Part shown: in pieces, positions 39,401 to 47,299 of the stretch
Position numbering within the stretch: the stretch's first letter is position 1
Layout: the number at the start of each line of letters is the position of its first letter
Assembly: GCA_903813345.2 (NCBI GenBank)
Contig: CAIIXF020000010.1
Span: 27,612,425 to 27,676,424, forward strand
Direction: 5' to 3'
From: Owenia fusiformis
Taxonomy: Eukaryota > Annelida > Polychaeta > Sabellida > Oweniidae
DNA: 64,000 bases
The notes under the pieces: model-generated
The model's database searches: none
Told to the model about the DNA's origin: nothing
The model's input: the letters and a program-made list of their open reading frames with translations, nothing else
Made by a program: the position numbers and the translations under genes

Positions 39401-40940
39401 CTCGGAAAACCTCCATGCCAAAGGTCCAACAACAGAGATGCTCTACGTCAAGGTAATGTGGTTCACGTCAAGGTAATGTGGTTCACGTCAAGGTAATGTG
39501 GTCTACGTCAAGGTAATGTGGTCCCCGTCAAGGTAATGTGGTTCACGTCAAGGTAATGTGGTCCACGTCAAGGTAATCTGGTCTACGTCAAGGTAATATA
39601 ATATATCAAAATGTCATCTACATCAAGGTAATGTCATCCATCAAAGATCGAGTTCGTATCGGGGAAACAACCAAATTCATATAAACTATAAACTTGGTAA
39701 TTGCTATTTTGGCGTTGTCTTGTGTTTATGTTCACATTGTTGTGCGAGGATGCACGCTTGGTTAGGCTGATGTAATAATTAGTGCTACTTCCATGAACAC
39801 CCGTTTTGTATTTGGTATATAGATGAATTAGACAAAGGCAAATCCAGTCGAACATATATCTTGTTGAGCATCAAACAAAGGTACAAGCATCATTTCGAGC
39901 AATACGTGCAATATAGGAATGCATTTCTCAAGTGCAATGTTTATCAACTTGTGTCTTTTCTCCACTTTCAGGTCTTGGTTAGTAGTAGAGAGAAAATCAA
40001 CCCGGGCATCACATACGAATACTGGATCCACAAAGACAAATACCCCAACGACCTTGACCCCGTGAAGAACACATTCACGGACAATGACATTTACAAACCA
40101 ACTTATACAAAACCGCCAACAAAACCTACCAAGGTTGACGATAAGCTGACAACGGCCAGGGCAGTTGGCCATCCACCTTATAAAGAGAACACTGTTGATA
40201 AGTCAGTGAGAAACTCCAGGACAAAATACAGAAAACATGGTTCAGCAACATCACGTGACTTGAAAAGACAGGCGAGAATAGCGTCGCGGAAGTACTGTCC
40301 GAAGTGCAGAAGAGTAAAAGGCAGGAAAACCAATTTCTGTCCAAGTGACTTTGGTAAGTGACAATATTTAGAATTTAGATGGAACAAATTTTCAAATCCT
40401 TCCTATCAATCAATATCTCTCCGCATGCTGCAGTAGTAATACTAAAGAATTCGCATTGAAAAACTTGTTAATAAAATTAATTTTTGTTGAAGGCGGAGGG
40501 TTACATCGCGTGAGGTTTGTTATAGGCCGTACTGTTGAAACGCATTTCATTTCATCAGGTTTTACATTTGTTTTTTTGTTTCAGTTCTAATGGGGCATGT
40601 CTTATCAACACGAGTCATCAATGACAATGAAACTCAAATTGATTTTGAAGTAAAACAATCATATAGAAATACAATTCATATACTACACAGAGAGTTCATA
40701 TGGGTAACAAATGTGTGCAACTGCCCAAAGTTACGTGCTGGACAAGACTATGTAATCATGGGCAAGTCCGTGATAAGGAACCGCGAGGGACGGTTGGAGT
40801 TAGAATCTAATAGTTATGTAAGGAAGTATAATCAAAAGGAAGGATCAAGATTGGAAAAAATGATGAAGAAAAAGAACTATTGTAAGAAATTCTACCAAAA
40901 AGCAGATCTGTCCAAGAAAACACCTAACTCCATTGGTTGA
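24364..40940 (+). CDS. ADAMTSL5: ADAMTSL5-like secreted matrix protein, nine exons (gene-level entry)
   Basis: Coding segments are 24364-24423, 31600-31833, 33335-33452, 34924-35045, 35745-35874, 38361-38447, 39289-39452, 39972-40353 and 40585-40940. All junctions are GT/AG, phases agree throughout, and the sum is 1,653 bp (550 residues plus stop). Domain order is signal peptide (1-20), thrombospondin type 1 repeat (about 45-103), ADAMTS-type cysteine-rich region (about 104-221), spacer (about 222-325), basic proline/lysine-rich linker, and NTR domain (about 411-550). There is no metalloprotease domain. A single TSR with a C-terminal NTR domain is the layout of vertebrate ADAMTSL5 and separates it from papilin and ADAMTSL1-4/6. 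The vertebrate protein is somewhat shorter (about 470-480 residues) and associates with fibrillin microfibrils. A similar extracellular role here is inference. Orthology is judged from architecture only. Confidence 0.85.
27400..27734. mobile_element. MITE-like element with TTGTATCCTCCAACACA ends
   Basis: TTGTATCCTCCAACACA at the left (27400) is matched by TGTGTTGGAGGATACAA at the right (ending 27734). A third copy of the core, TTGTATCCTCCAAACA, lies inside at about 27566 in the left-end orientation. Non-coding. Confidence 0.7.
30683..30820. mobile_element. TAGTCTAGC MITE, copy 1
   Basis: The left end is TAGTCTAGC repeated twice and then CACAAGCCCC. The right end is CTTGTAGCTAGACTA. The interior is C-rich, then has a run of about 13 G. 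The same element lies at 53833-53957. The nine-base duplication at the left end is unique to this copy. Confidence 0.75.
31600..31833 (+). CDS. ADAMTSL5: ADAMTSL5-like exon 2: thrombospondin type 1 repeat
   Basis: The acceptor TTATATTTCAG ends at 31599 and the donor GTAGGT starts at 31834. The 78 codons are phase 0 at both ends. The frame reads WSGWSQWSACSRTCGLG, with the WxxWxxW C-mannosylation ladder (about residues 45-51) and CSRTCG, which fits the CxxS/TCG O-fucosylation consensus. RYRECVG and EPTCPGQ follow, as in ADAMTS-like TSRs, and the last part FVQCNTQ continues into the CP of the next exon. The N-terminal 24 residues are hydrophilic and unremarkable. Confidence 0.92.
31834..33334 (+). 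other. Intron 2 of the ADAMTSL5-like gene
   Basis: Non-coding. Near its end, CCAACCTTATGGAGGGGAGT at 33241-33260 is a solo terminus of the CACTCCCCTCC element family (see 57168-57954). A 63-codon frame at 32884 begins with a hydrophobic segment but is not spliced into the gene. Confidence 0.6.
33335..33452 (+). CDS. ADAMTSL5: ADAMTSL5-like exon 3: end of TSR and start of cysteine-rich region
   Basis: The acceptor TTGCAG ends at 33334 and the donor GTAAGT starts at 33453; the exon enters in phase 0 and leaves in phase 1. The frame begins VCPDD, supplying the last TSR cysteine, then YLSEQCTKHN and YTWVPYKPSG. These match the hallmark FRxxQC and WxPY segments that start the cysteine-rich region in ADAMTS and ADAMTS-like proteins. 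Confidence 0.92.
33453..34923 (+). other. Intron 3 of the ADAMTSL5-like gene
   Basis: Non-coding. It holds a complete CACTGGCGGATC-type element at 34341-34585 with its target duplication. The frame at 33345-33758 simply reads through the exon 3 donor into the intron. Confidence 0.6.
34341..34585. mobile_element. CAC-ended MITE with 5 bp target duplication, copy 1
   Basis: The left end CAGGGGCGGATCTGG pairs with the inverse of the right end, CACTGGCGTATCTGT. CAGTA flanks it at 34336-34340 and 34586-34590. The interior is a mosaic of GGCCCAAATTT and GGCCCATTTT segments and ends in a C-run. The copy at 51819-52072 shares ends and interior style. Confidence 0.75.
34924..35045 (+). CDS. ADAMTSL5: ADAMTSL5-like exon 4: cysteine-rich region
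   Basis: The acceptor TCTTTTCAG ends at 34923 and the donor GTAAGT starts at 35046; the exon enters in phase 1 and leaves in phase 0. The residues include NPCQLVCMSK, FYYNFGNVVDGTPC and VCVRGSC, the standard ADAMTS cysteine-rich motif series (NPC, VxDGTPC, VCxxGxC). Confidence 0.93.
35061..35174. repeat. 114 bp hairpin
   Basis: TTATGTCACTAT and TTGCATATATGCCC at the left pair with GGGCATATGTGCAA and ATAGTGACATAA at the right. The loop contains a further GATCACTGA / CAGTGATAT pair, so the segment folds nearly end to end. Confidence 0.8.
35180..35433. mobile_element. MITE with ATAACATACCTATGATGAT ends
   Basis: ATAACATACCTATGATGAT near the left and its inverse ATCATCATAGGTATGTTAT near the right bound a non-coding, partly GC-rich interior of about 210 bp. 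Confidence 0.7.
35499..35699. mobile_element. Short member of the CTCCCCTCC MITE family
   Basis: The left end ACTCTCCCCTCCATAACTTT faces the right end GCCAAATTTATGGATGGGTG, about 200 bp apart. The subterminal GACCCAAAAGGGGACTTCC matches the copy at 36393 (GATCAAAAAGGGGATTTCC). Confidence 0.65.
35745..35874 (+). CDS. ADAMTSL5: ADAMTSL5-like exon 5: end of cysteine-rich region
   Basis: The acceptor TGTTTTCTAG ends at 35744 and the donor GTAAAA starts at 35875, the weakest donor of the gene; the exon enters in phase 0 and leaves in phase 1. The frame reads GCDGKIGSDEEVDQCMVCGG and then NLTC, an exact match in layout to the GCDxxIGSxxxxDxCxVCGG signature that closes the cysteine-rich region in ADAMTS-family proteins. 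NLT is a potential N-glycosylation site. Confidence 0.93.
35922..36032. mobile_element. Small member of the CTACGGCGGC inverted-repeat family
   Basis: CACATTTGATCTACG followed by CGTACGGCGACCGTAG at the left faces CGATCGCCGTAGAACAAATG and AGACTGAGGCTTAAC at the right. This is the same order and spacing of motifs as at 23568 and 58423. Confidence 0.6.
36393..36795. mobile_element. CTCCCCTCC-family MITE with its right terminus amplified four times
   Basis: The left end TACACCCCTCGATAAGTTTG is at 36393. The right end, ACCAAGCTTATTTAGGGGGA followed by TGTATACC, is reached near 36600. That terminus with about 25 bp of flank is then repeated in tandem: copies start near 36575, 36628, 36686 and 36739 (periods 53, 58 and 53 bp). 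Confidence 0.7.
38361..38447 (+). CDS. ADAMTSL5: ADAMTSL5-like exon 6: start of spacer
   Basis: The acceptor AACATTGTAG ends at 38360 and the donor GTAAGT starts at 38448; phase 1 at both ends. The frame reads GYNEIATIPAGATYINITDK, the classic first strand of the ADAMTS spacer (GYxxVxxIPxGATxIxV). NIT is a potential N-glycosylation site. Confidence 0.92.
38448..39288 (+). other. Intron 6 of the ADAMTSL5-like gene
   Basis: A probable retroposed 3' end lies at about 38550-38907. The remainder (38908-39288) is unrecognised. Confidence 0.55.
38550..38907 (+). mobile_element. Probable 3' end of a non-LTR retroelement or retrocopy
   Basis: An open frame of about 70 codons ends in TAA at 38764. 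It is followed by 120 bp, an AATAAA hexamer near 38882, and a tail of ACATA repeats (AACATAACATAACATAAC). A coding tail followed by a short 3' UTR and a simple-repeat tail is typical of LINE 3' ends. The peptide (with WQRLVDILPVRDIVTLFSF) has no motif I recognise, so the source is unknown. Confidence 0.4.
39289..39452 (+). CDS. ADAMTSL5: ADAMTSL5-like exon 7: spacer
   Basis: The acceptor TCCTTTCAG ends at 39288. The canonical end is the AAG at 39450-39452 followed by GTAATG; the exon enters in phase 1 and leaves in phase 0. The frame includes FVINGDRKIDYPGKYSTVGT, TTLYYDR and GPTTEMLYV, matching spacer motifs (LNGxxxIxxPGxY, GTxxxYxR, GPTxExLxV). The last 12 bases and the donor are the first unit of an eight-copy 20 bp minisatellite, so several near-identical donors follow. 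Confidence 0.9.
39441..39600 (+). repeat. 20 bp minisatellite built from the exon 7 splice donor, eight units
   Basis: The units start at 39441, 39461, 39481, 39501, 39521, 39541, 39561 and 39581, in exact 20 bp register. Each contains CGTCAAGGTAAT, that is, the exon end plus the GT donor; units differ by one to three bases. The array is followed by a degenerate unit near 39621. The next donors would shift the reading frame, because the period is not a multiple of three; only every third one keeps phase. Confidence 0.95.
39972..40353 (+). CDS. ADAMTSL5: ADAMTSL5-like exon 8: end of spacer, basic linker, start of NTR
   Basis: The acceptor CTCCACTTTCAG ends at 39971 and the donor GTAAGT starts at 40354; the exon enters in phase 0 and leaves in phase 1. 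VLVSSREKINPGITYEYWI closes the spacer (the family's GIxYEY motif). About 85 residues follow that are rich in Pro, Thr, Lys and Arg, including a strongly basic stretch (SRDLKRQARIASRK), likely exposed and possibly heparin-binding. The exon ends with YCPKCRRVKGRKTNFCPSDF, the first cysteines of an NTR domain. Confidence 0.9.
40585..40940 (+). CDS. ADAMTSL5: ADAMTSL5-like exon 9: NTR domain and stop
   Basis: The acceptor TTTTTGTTTCAG ends at 40584 and TGA is at 40938-40940. The frame continues the NTR fold with alternating strands (VLMGHVLSTRVI, IDFEVKQSYRNTI), then VCNCPKLRAGQDYVIMGKSV and a C-terminal MKKKNYCKKF. The CxC followed by GxxYxIMG is typical of netrin-like C-terminal domains as in PCOLCE and ADAMTSL5. 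NDNET holds a potential N-glycosylation site. Confidence 0.9.
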
Positions 40941-41160
40941 TACATGATGTACAAGATATATGGGATCACGTGAACCATTTTGTTTTAGTGCCCTGAGTTA
41001 GACAGTTCCATGCACGTGGAAACGTGCAATTATAAATGTATGATATACATATTATTTATTTATAAAAACTGCTATATAATGTGCAAATTTCGTAATTTTT
41101 ATACTTCACCTTGAAAACATACCTCACGATAATAAAATGTGTTTAATAGTTTAGTTATGT
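40941..41160 (+). other. 3' UTR of the ADAMTSL5-like gene with poly(A) signal
   Basis: AATAAA at 41131-41136 lies 191 bp after the stop codon, followed by T/G-rich sequence. This is a good candidate for the cleavage site of the transcript. Confidence 0.65.
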
Positions 41161-41284
41161 AGCTTGTTTGTGTTGTTATAACAGCGTGAATGACTGCTGA
41201 GACATTACAAACAATCTTCGTGGGGGTACATGTAGCTTGCCATGAGGCAAATGAGCCAGCCAAATGCTTCACCAGTATAGTAGA

Positions 41285-42593
41285 CACGGGGTACCATCGA
41301 ATAATTTTGGCAACGTACCGGAGAACGACATTTTACTAAGAAATGGCAATAATTTAGCACAATATATTTTTAACTAGAATTCTATTTTGATTTTGACAAA
41401 AGTGAGTATTCCATGCAATAACTATTTCATTCATGAGTTTGTAGGAATTCTGTTGGAACCCAGTTCTGATCAAGTACGAAGTTATTGAAATCGGCGCAGA
41501 CGGACTTTACTCCGAAAGATGGTTTTTCGATTATTACTTTTCACAACATTTAAGTATAGACTTTTGAAAATAGTACAGAATAGTCCTTATACTTTTGAAT
41601 AATTCTGTTATTTCTGATTCACACGACTCTGATTTGTTTAATTAAAAAAAAGTTTTAAAAATATTACTTAGGAACGTAACCGGAGCTGGGAATTCGACGT
41701 AACCGGAGCAGCTCAGTTGAATTATTTAATCAAAAATTAAAATATATGATTTAAAGCACATTTAAAAACATACGGGATTGTTCGAATGCGTATTTATTAC
41801 ATTTTATTTAAAGAAAAAAAAAATTATCCATTGTGAAAAATTGAATTTGGTATTTACCATGCATAAGTGCACTTACCTTAGAAAGGCTATCAAACATAGA
41901 ACAATCATTGTATGGAGAATGAAGTGATTAAATGTAGTAAGCAAATAATTCCATTTGATTTTACCCATTGTATTTGTTCAGCGAACTATTAGAACCCACT
42001 CTGTTATACTAATTTCTAATTGATTTCAAATTTATACTAATTGCCATGCATTGATTTTCCTGTAAGTGAAGGGTAATAAATGCTCATTTTAACATTCATA
42101 TGTGTTTGTAAATAATATATATGCTTTCAATCATATATTTTATTTTTTTAAATTATATAATTCAACTGATCTGCTCCGGTTACGTTCCCAGCTCTGGTTA
42201 CGTTCCTAAGTAATATTTTTAAAACTTTTTTTTAATTAAACAAATCAGAGTCGTGTGAATCAGAAATAACAGAATTATTCAATAGTATAAGGACTATTCT
42301 GTACTTTTTTCAAAAGTCTATACTTAAATGTTGTAAAAAGTTATAATCGAAAAACCACCTTTCGGAGTAAAGTCCGACTGCGCCGATTTCAATAACTTCG
42401 TACTTGATCAGAACTGGGTTCCAACAGAATTCCTACAAACTCATGAATGAAATAGCCATTGCATGGAATACTTACTTTTGTCAAAATCAAAGTAGAACTC
42501 TAGTTAAAAAATATATTGTGCTAAATTATTGCCATTTCTTAGTAAAATGTCGTTCTCCGGTACGTTGCCAAAATTATTCGATGGTACCCCGTG
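41285..42593. mobile_element. Long-armed foldback element, CAC ends, 5 bp target duplication (Transib-like)
   Basis: The ends are CACGGGGTACCATCGAATAA and its inverse. GTAGA flanks the element at 41280-41284 and 42594-42598. The inverted arms run for about 480 bp each, with only scattered differences (about 41285-41760 and 42130-42593); the loop is AT-rich and non-coding. Each arm contains two copies of GTAACCGGAGC. A 5 bp duplication plus CAC termini is what Transib elements show; that assignment is inference. Confidence 0.8.
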
Positions 42594-42598
42594 GTAGA

Positions 42599-44394
42599 GC
42601 TTTAAAGAAATAATTGTTCGATAACTGAAGTTAAAACTGATTTTTGGTTCTATATATTATGATCTTCTTTATTAAGGTCCATGTTTATATATTGCAACGT
42701 TTTGCCTTGGAAAAGATGTGTGAAAAAGTTTTTGAATCGAAAATCCTGTCGAATAAATCTACATCTACAAAATCTGCAAAAGGCTAATAAGCCCATTTAA
42801 AGCAGATATAGTTTAACAGTGATAAAATTTGAATAGAACACAATTTCAACCTTAACATTAAAAAAATAGATCTATGGTTTACAACTCATTTTAAAATTTA
42901 AAGGAAACTCCCTGGTTGGGCCATGTACCTCCTAGGAAGTCCCTATGTTGAAATACCCTGGAACGACTGTCAGGCTACCGCACTTGCACGAATAGCCAAC
43001 CCAAAGCATGGTGAACATAGTATCTGTCCAATTAGTAATACATAGTCTAATATATATAATATTATATGATAGTTACATGTACAAGAAGATGCATATGATA
43101 ATTGTGAAAAGAAGAGATGTCGCTTTTAAATGCCAGCATTAGTCAGGGCGACATCTATTTAGCATGAAGGTTACAATGCAGAATAAAGGCTACGATGGAA
43201 GAATACGTCGACGTGCGGGAAAATATTGGAAACAGTGAAACAATCAAGACAAAAAGTTTACAAAATTTAGGTGCAAACACGATGATTGTGTCCACAAATT
43301 CATATTCATTCAATTCTATACCAAAATAAATTTTACGTCGATCCAATTATTGGAAGTGATTGATCCATCAAATACATCGACTGTTTATATACAAAATCAC
43401 CACTGTCATCTATTCATATATCCATCTATATAGAAATTGATGATCCGATGGAACTACAACTAGTATAGTTTCCGAGTTGCGACAAAGAGAGATTGCTTCA
43501 AATCGTTCATGAAAGTAATCGCAATTCCATTACAAGGCATTTTCACATCGATCTTAAGAAACCTTATCTGTAATCGGGCAACATATGGCAAAATGTTATT
43601 TGTAAATCATCCTCAAATCTCAGACAACATCAAGTTATTGTAGCCTGATAACAGCAAAACAAGTACCTCCTTGTAGCCTGTGAACTATACATATTTTTCA
43701 ACGTTCCATTTGATAAGATATCCTTGCTTTTAAGATATGAAATATATTTAGATGGGAAATAGTTCATTAGACGGTCAGATACCCTTTAAGATATGTAGCC
43801 TAGGATTTATGGACATTTACGGCCGGTGCATATGAGAGAAATATTCCCGTGTGTCCCCAGTGTCCTACTTGTATTGATACGTGTCTGAACTCGAAGCAAT
43901 GATGTATGACACGAATCAAATACGAGCTCCTATTTTACATGGTCATTAGTCATAATGTGCACAGTTGCGGCAAGGTATTAGATATAAAATAGGACAATAT
44001 TCCCCTGGGTACAATATCGTGTGTTACACCGGCCTTTAGAATATTACATGTCAACTTGGAAAATGAGATTATTTGACATCGAAGAATTATGAAAATAGGT
44101 GTATCACTTCCAGCTGAGTTTACTAAGAATTTAATGATGGTTTATTGCATGCATATTAGCACAATGCAGCATAAATAGCTTATTTTTGCAACAAATAGCA
44201 AGACAAATGCAATTTTTACAATATGTGAAAATAATTTCAGCAATACTCAATGCATTGTGGAATGACCATTCTTTTTAGGTGTTGTTTCCTAAATTTAACA
44301 TTCGATGCTGGCTGTAAAGCATCACTTTCAAAGAATGGTCATTCCACATTAGAAAATGCATGTTCTAGTCTTATATGTACCCAAGCCTAATAAC
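42599..44394. other. Intergenic stretch
   Basis: No gene or large repeat is recognised. The only structured piece is the hairpin at 44250-44361. Confidence 0.5.
44250..44361. mobile_element. 112 bp hairpin MITE
   Basis: ATGCATTGTGGAATGACCAT and TCTTT at the left pair with AAAGAATGGTCATTCCACAT and AATGCAT at the right. The 40 bp loop is unremarkable. Confidence 0.7.
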
Positions 44395-44503
44395 ATAGTT
44401 ATAGTTATAGTTTTCACTGCTTAGGTCGTCTTGACCTTTGGCCGTTCTTAAGATAAAAATGAGCATAATTGTTTAGCATTGACCCCAATTAATTGACTTG
44501 TGT

Positions 44504-46093
44504 CTACTTCAAGGCTCTGTAGTTGTATTTGGCTGGGTGGTCGCTCCATAGTCTGTCAAGCTTACTCTTAAAGTGGTTCAGGTCATCAGCTTCCACTACT
44601 TCTTGGGGGAGGGAATTCCAAGAGTTTACTACCCTTTGGGTAAAGAATCCTTGTCTTAAAATCAATCTGTTTTGTTTTTTCGAGATTCTCTTATTGTTGC
44701 CTCTGGTCCTTCCTATGTTGTGTGATAGAGGTAGAATATTGCTAATTGGAATGTCATATTTTTCATTGAGGATTTTCCAAGTTTCAAGCATATCCCCTCT
44801 TAAGCGCCTGAACACAAGTGATGGTAACTTTAGGTCCATAAGTCTTTGGGAGTACTCTTTATCTTGGAATCCTGGTATGCATCTCGTAGCTCTCCTCTGA
44901 ACTGCTTCAATAGCTTCAATATCCTGTATTAAGTATGGTGACCATACAGTGTTTGCATATTCCAAGTGTGGCCTGACCATAGCCTTATATAACATCATCA
45001 TATTTGAAGGATCCAAAAACTGGAAAGTTCTTCGGATAAGACCAAGAATTTGGTTGGCCTTTTTTACCACCATCAGTATGTGTGTTTTGTTCTTTAAGTC
45101 ATTCGCCACCATCATTCCCAAGTCTTTTTCACATTCTGATTCCTGGAGAACTGTATTACCCATAGTGTAACTGTAGTCTGGAGAAGATTTACCAATTCTT
45201 AGGACCTTGCATTTTTCACTGTTAAATTGAAGTTGCCAATCATTTGTCCAATTCATTAGGGATTGTATGTCTTCCTGCAGCTCGTCACAGTCATCCGTGG
45301 TGTTCACTTCCCGGTACAGTTTTGTATCGTCTGCAAACATTATCAGAGGGCTGTTAACAGTCTGGGGTATGTCATTTACAAATACGAGAAACATTACCGG
45401 TCCTAAAACGGTTCCCTGCGGGATTCCAGAAGTGACATCTTTCCATGACGATGCTTCTCCATTGATTATTACTCGTTGTTTCCTTAATTGTGAATTTCCA
45501 CTCTCAGCATTGTCTGTTGAGGCTCGATTCGCGGGGTCGAATTGGTCATTTCCTGTATTTGCTCCGAGGAAGGATTTCAACCACTGGAGGGCATTACCCA
45601 TAATTCCAAGATTTTCAATTTTCTTTATAAGACGCTCGTGGGGGACTTTGTCAAATGCTTTCTTAAAGTCTAGGTAAATTGCGTCTATATTGCTACCACT
45701 ATCGAGAACTTCAGTCCATTTTTCAAGAGTCGTCAAGAGATTGGTTACACATGATCGACACGGTAGGAAGCCATGCTGGCATTGCGTCAAAAGGTTGTTT
45801 TCTGATAAGTGTGACAGGATCCTTTCTCTAATAATGGATTCGAGTATCTTACATACTATGGACGTTAAACTTACTGGCCTGTAGTTGGTAGATAGGTTTT
45901 TCTTCCCTTTTTTAAATATCGGTGAAATATTAGCTTGTTTCCAATCTTGAGGCAGCGTTCCAGAATTTGTTGACATCTTGAATAGGAGGTATAGAGGTCT
46001 GCATATGGTACACCTGAGTTCCTTTAATATGCGGGGTTTTATCTTGTCTGGCCCGGGTGACTTGTTTGTTCTTAGAAGCTCCAGCTTTTTCAT
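44504..46093 (-). CDS. LINE ORF2 C-terminal half: reverse transcriptase
   Basis: These 529 residues are without a stop. The RT core is complete: KSPGPDKIKP at 11-20, NYRPVSLTS (about 70-78), motif A YLDFKKAFD at 140-148 (catalytic Asp in LDF), motif B SGIPQG at 222-227, and motif C FADD at 253-256. The C-terminal part has the LEYANTVWSPY and SWNSLP motifs common in CR1/jockey-group LINEs. Residues about 177-203, a polar Asn/Asp/Ser-rich stretch, look like an insertion before the RKQRV strand. The true N-terminus is the endonuclease ORF beyond the inserted DNA element; the methionine used here is only the first one after the insert. Confidence 0.92.
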   Translation of the reverse strand: MKKLELLRTNKSPGPDKIKPRILKELRCTICRPLYLLFKMSTNSGTLPQDWKQANISPIFKKGKKNLSTNYRPVSLTSIVCKILESIIRERILSHLSENNLLTQCQHGFLPCRSCVTNLLTTLEKWTEVLDSGSNIDAIYLDFKKAFDKVPHERLIKKIENLGIMGNALQWLKSFLGANTGNDQFDPANRASTDNAESGNSQLRKQRVIINGEASSWKDVTSGIPQGTVLGPVMFLVFVNDIPQTVNSPLIMFADDTKLYREVNTTDDCDELQEDIQSLMNWTNDWQLQFNSEKCKVLRIGKSSPDYSYTMGNTVLQESECEKDLGMMVANDLKNKTHILMVVKKANQILGLIRRTFQFLDPSNMMMLYKAMVRPHLEYANTVWSPYLIQDIEAIEAVQRRATRCIPGFQDKEYSQRLMDLKLPSLVFRRLRGDMLETWKILNEKYDIPISNILPLSHNIGRTRGNNKRISKKQNRLILRQGFFTQRVVNSWNSLPQEVVEADDLNHFKSKLDRLWSDHPAKYNYRALK

Positions 46094-46509
46094 TACTTCA
46101 TCTTCTGTGAAAGTCCAGAGCCCTCATTATCCGGTCAGCGCTAAATTAGCGTTGCGATTTGCGTTGCGCTTGCGAATCAACATTATTCGCAAGCGCAAAT
46201 CATGGTTTGCGTCGTATTACGCGCTTCACGCAAACGCAGACGCAACGCAGACGCAACAGTATGCTAATCGCAAATAAATTGGTAACGCGGGAAATTTAAA
46301 CTTAGAGCTCAAAATAGATTTATCGATTTTTTAATGTCTATGTATATGTTTACGCCAGTGCGGATGTGTCAATCAATGTTATGTAAAAATATTTATCCCA
46401 TACTTGGACGTGTTATAGGTACATAAAGCTGGTTTATAAAAACTTTTATTCCATACTTAGTAGTGTTATAGGTATATAACATGCGAGAATATAACTGATA
46501 TGTGACGTG

Positions 46510-46870
46510 AGCGGGAGATATATATATCTCCCGCTCAGCAGATCTACGACGTCATAAATTCAGGGAGTAGATACTGAGCCAGGGGACTTTGCTATTATTC
46601 CTCACAATCTACTAAGTATAGAATAAATCAGTTATTAAATGCTCGATTTTTGATACAGGGTATATCCCTCGGTAAATACAATATATCAACCCTCGGTCCC
46701 TACGGTCCCTCGGGTTGATATATTGTATTTCCCTCAGATAAACCCTGTATCAAAAACCTCCCATTAAATAACCTCTATATATTTTCATCAGCGGTCAGAT
46801 ATAGCTATACGTCCCGCTCTGAGCGGGCAGATATAGTATATCTGCCCGCTGACGTCATAATCACCGTTCG
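46510..46870. repeat. Hairpin cluster inside the inserted DNA element
   Basis: GAGCGGGAGATATATATATC followed by TCCCGCTC (about 46510-46537) is a perfect palindrome. GATACAGGGTATATCCCTCG (about 46656) pairs with CCCTCAGATAAACCCTGTATC (to about 46753), with ACAATATATCAACCC and its inverse between them. GAGCGGGCAGATATA and TATATCTGCCCGCT follow near 46820-46850. Confidence 0.8.
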
Positions 46871-46998
46871 CATATTGGTTCATTTTTGTAACATGCGCAT
46901 AATTACTGTAAACGTTAATGGAGAAAAGGCAGACAATCGCGATCTGTTTGAAGGAAGGAAATGAGCGTATCCCTGTTAAACAAGGATTTCAGAAATAA

Positions 46999-47299
46999 AT
47001 GTGGATGAATATCTGAAAATCAGGCTATTCTAAATGAATTCTTACGGTTGGTTGGACATTTTCTGAACTCCGGCCAATTGAACAGCGTGAACAAAATGAC
47101 CAAGATTGGTATGGGATAAACAGATCACCCTATAGTCGGTTCATGATATTGGGATTAAATGAATGTGGATGAATATCTGAAAATCAGGCTATTCTAAATG
47201 AATTCTTACGGTTTGTTGGACATTTTCTGAACTCCTGCCAATTGAACAGCGTGAACAAAATGACCAAGATTGGTATGGGATAAACAGATCATCCTATAG
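46999..47299. repeat. Direct repeat, 137 bp copies 164 bp apart
   Basis: ATGTGGATGAATATCTGAAA at 46999 recurs at 47163, and both continue through GATTGGTATGGGATAAACAG to ATCCTATAGT/ACCCTATAGT. There are few differences, so it is a recent duplication inside the DNA element. Confidence 0.9.

Noticed and set aside
44523-46277. Several plus-strand frames opposite the reverse transcriptase (up to 136 codons)
   Set aside because: They are antisense shadows of the LINE ORF2 and have no independent protein character.
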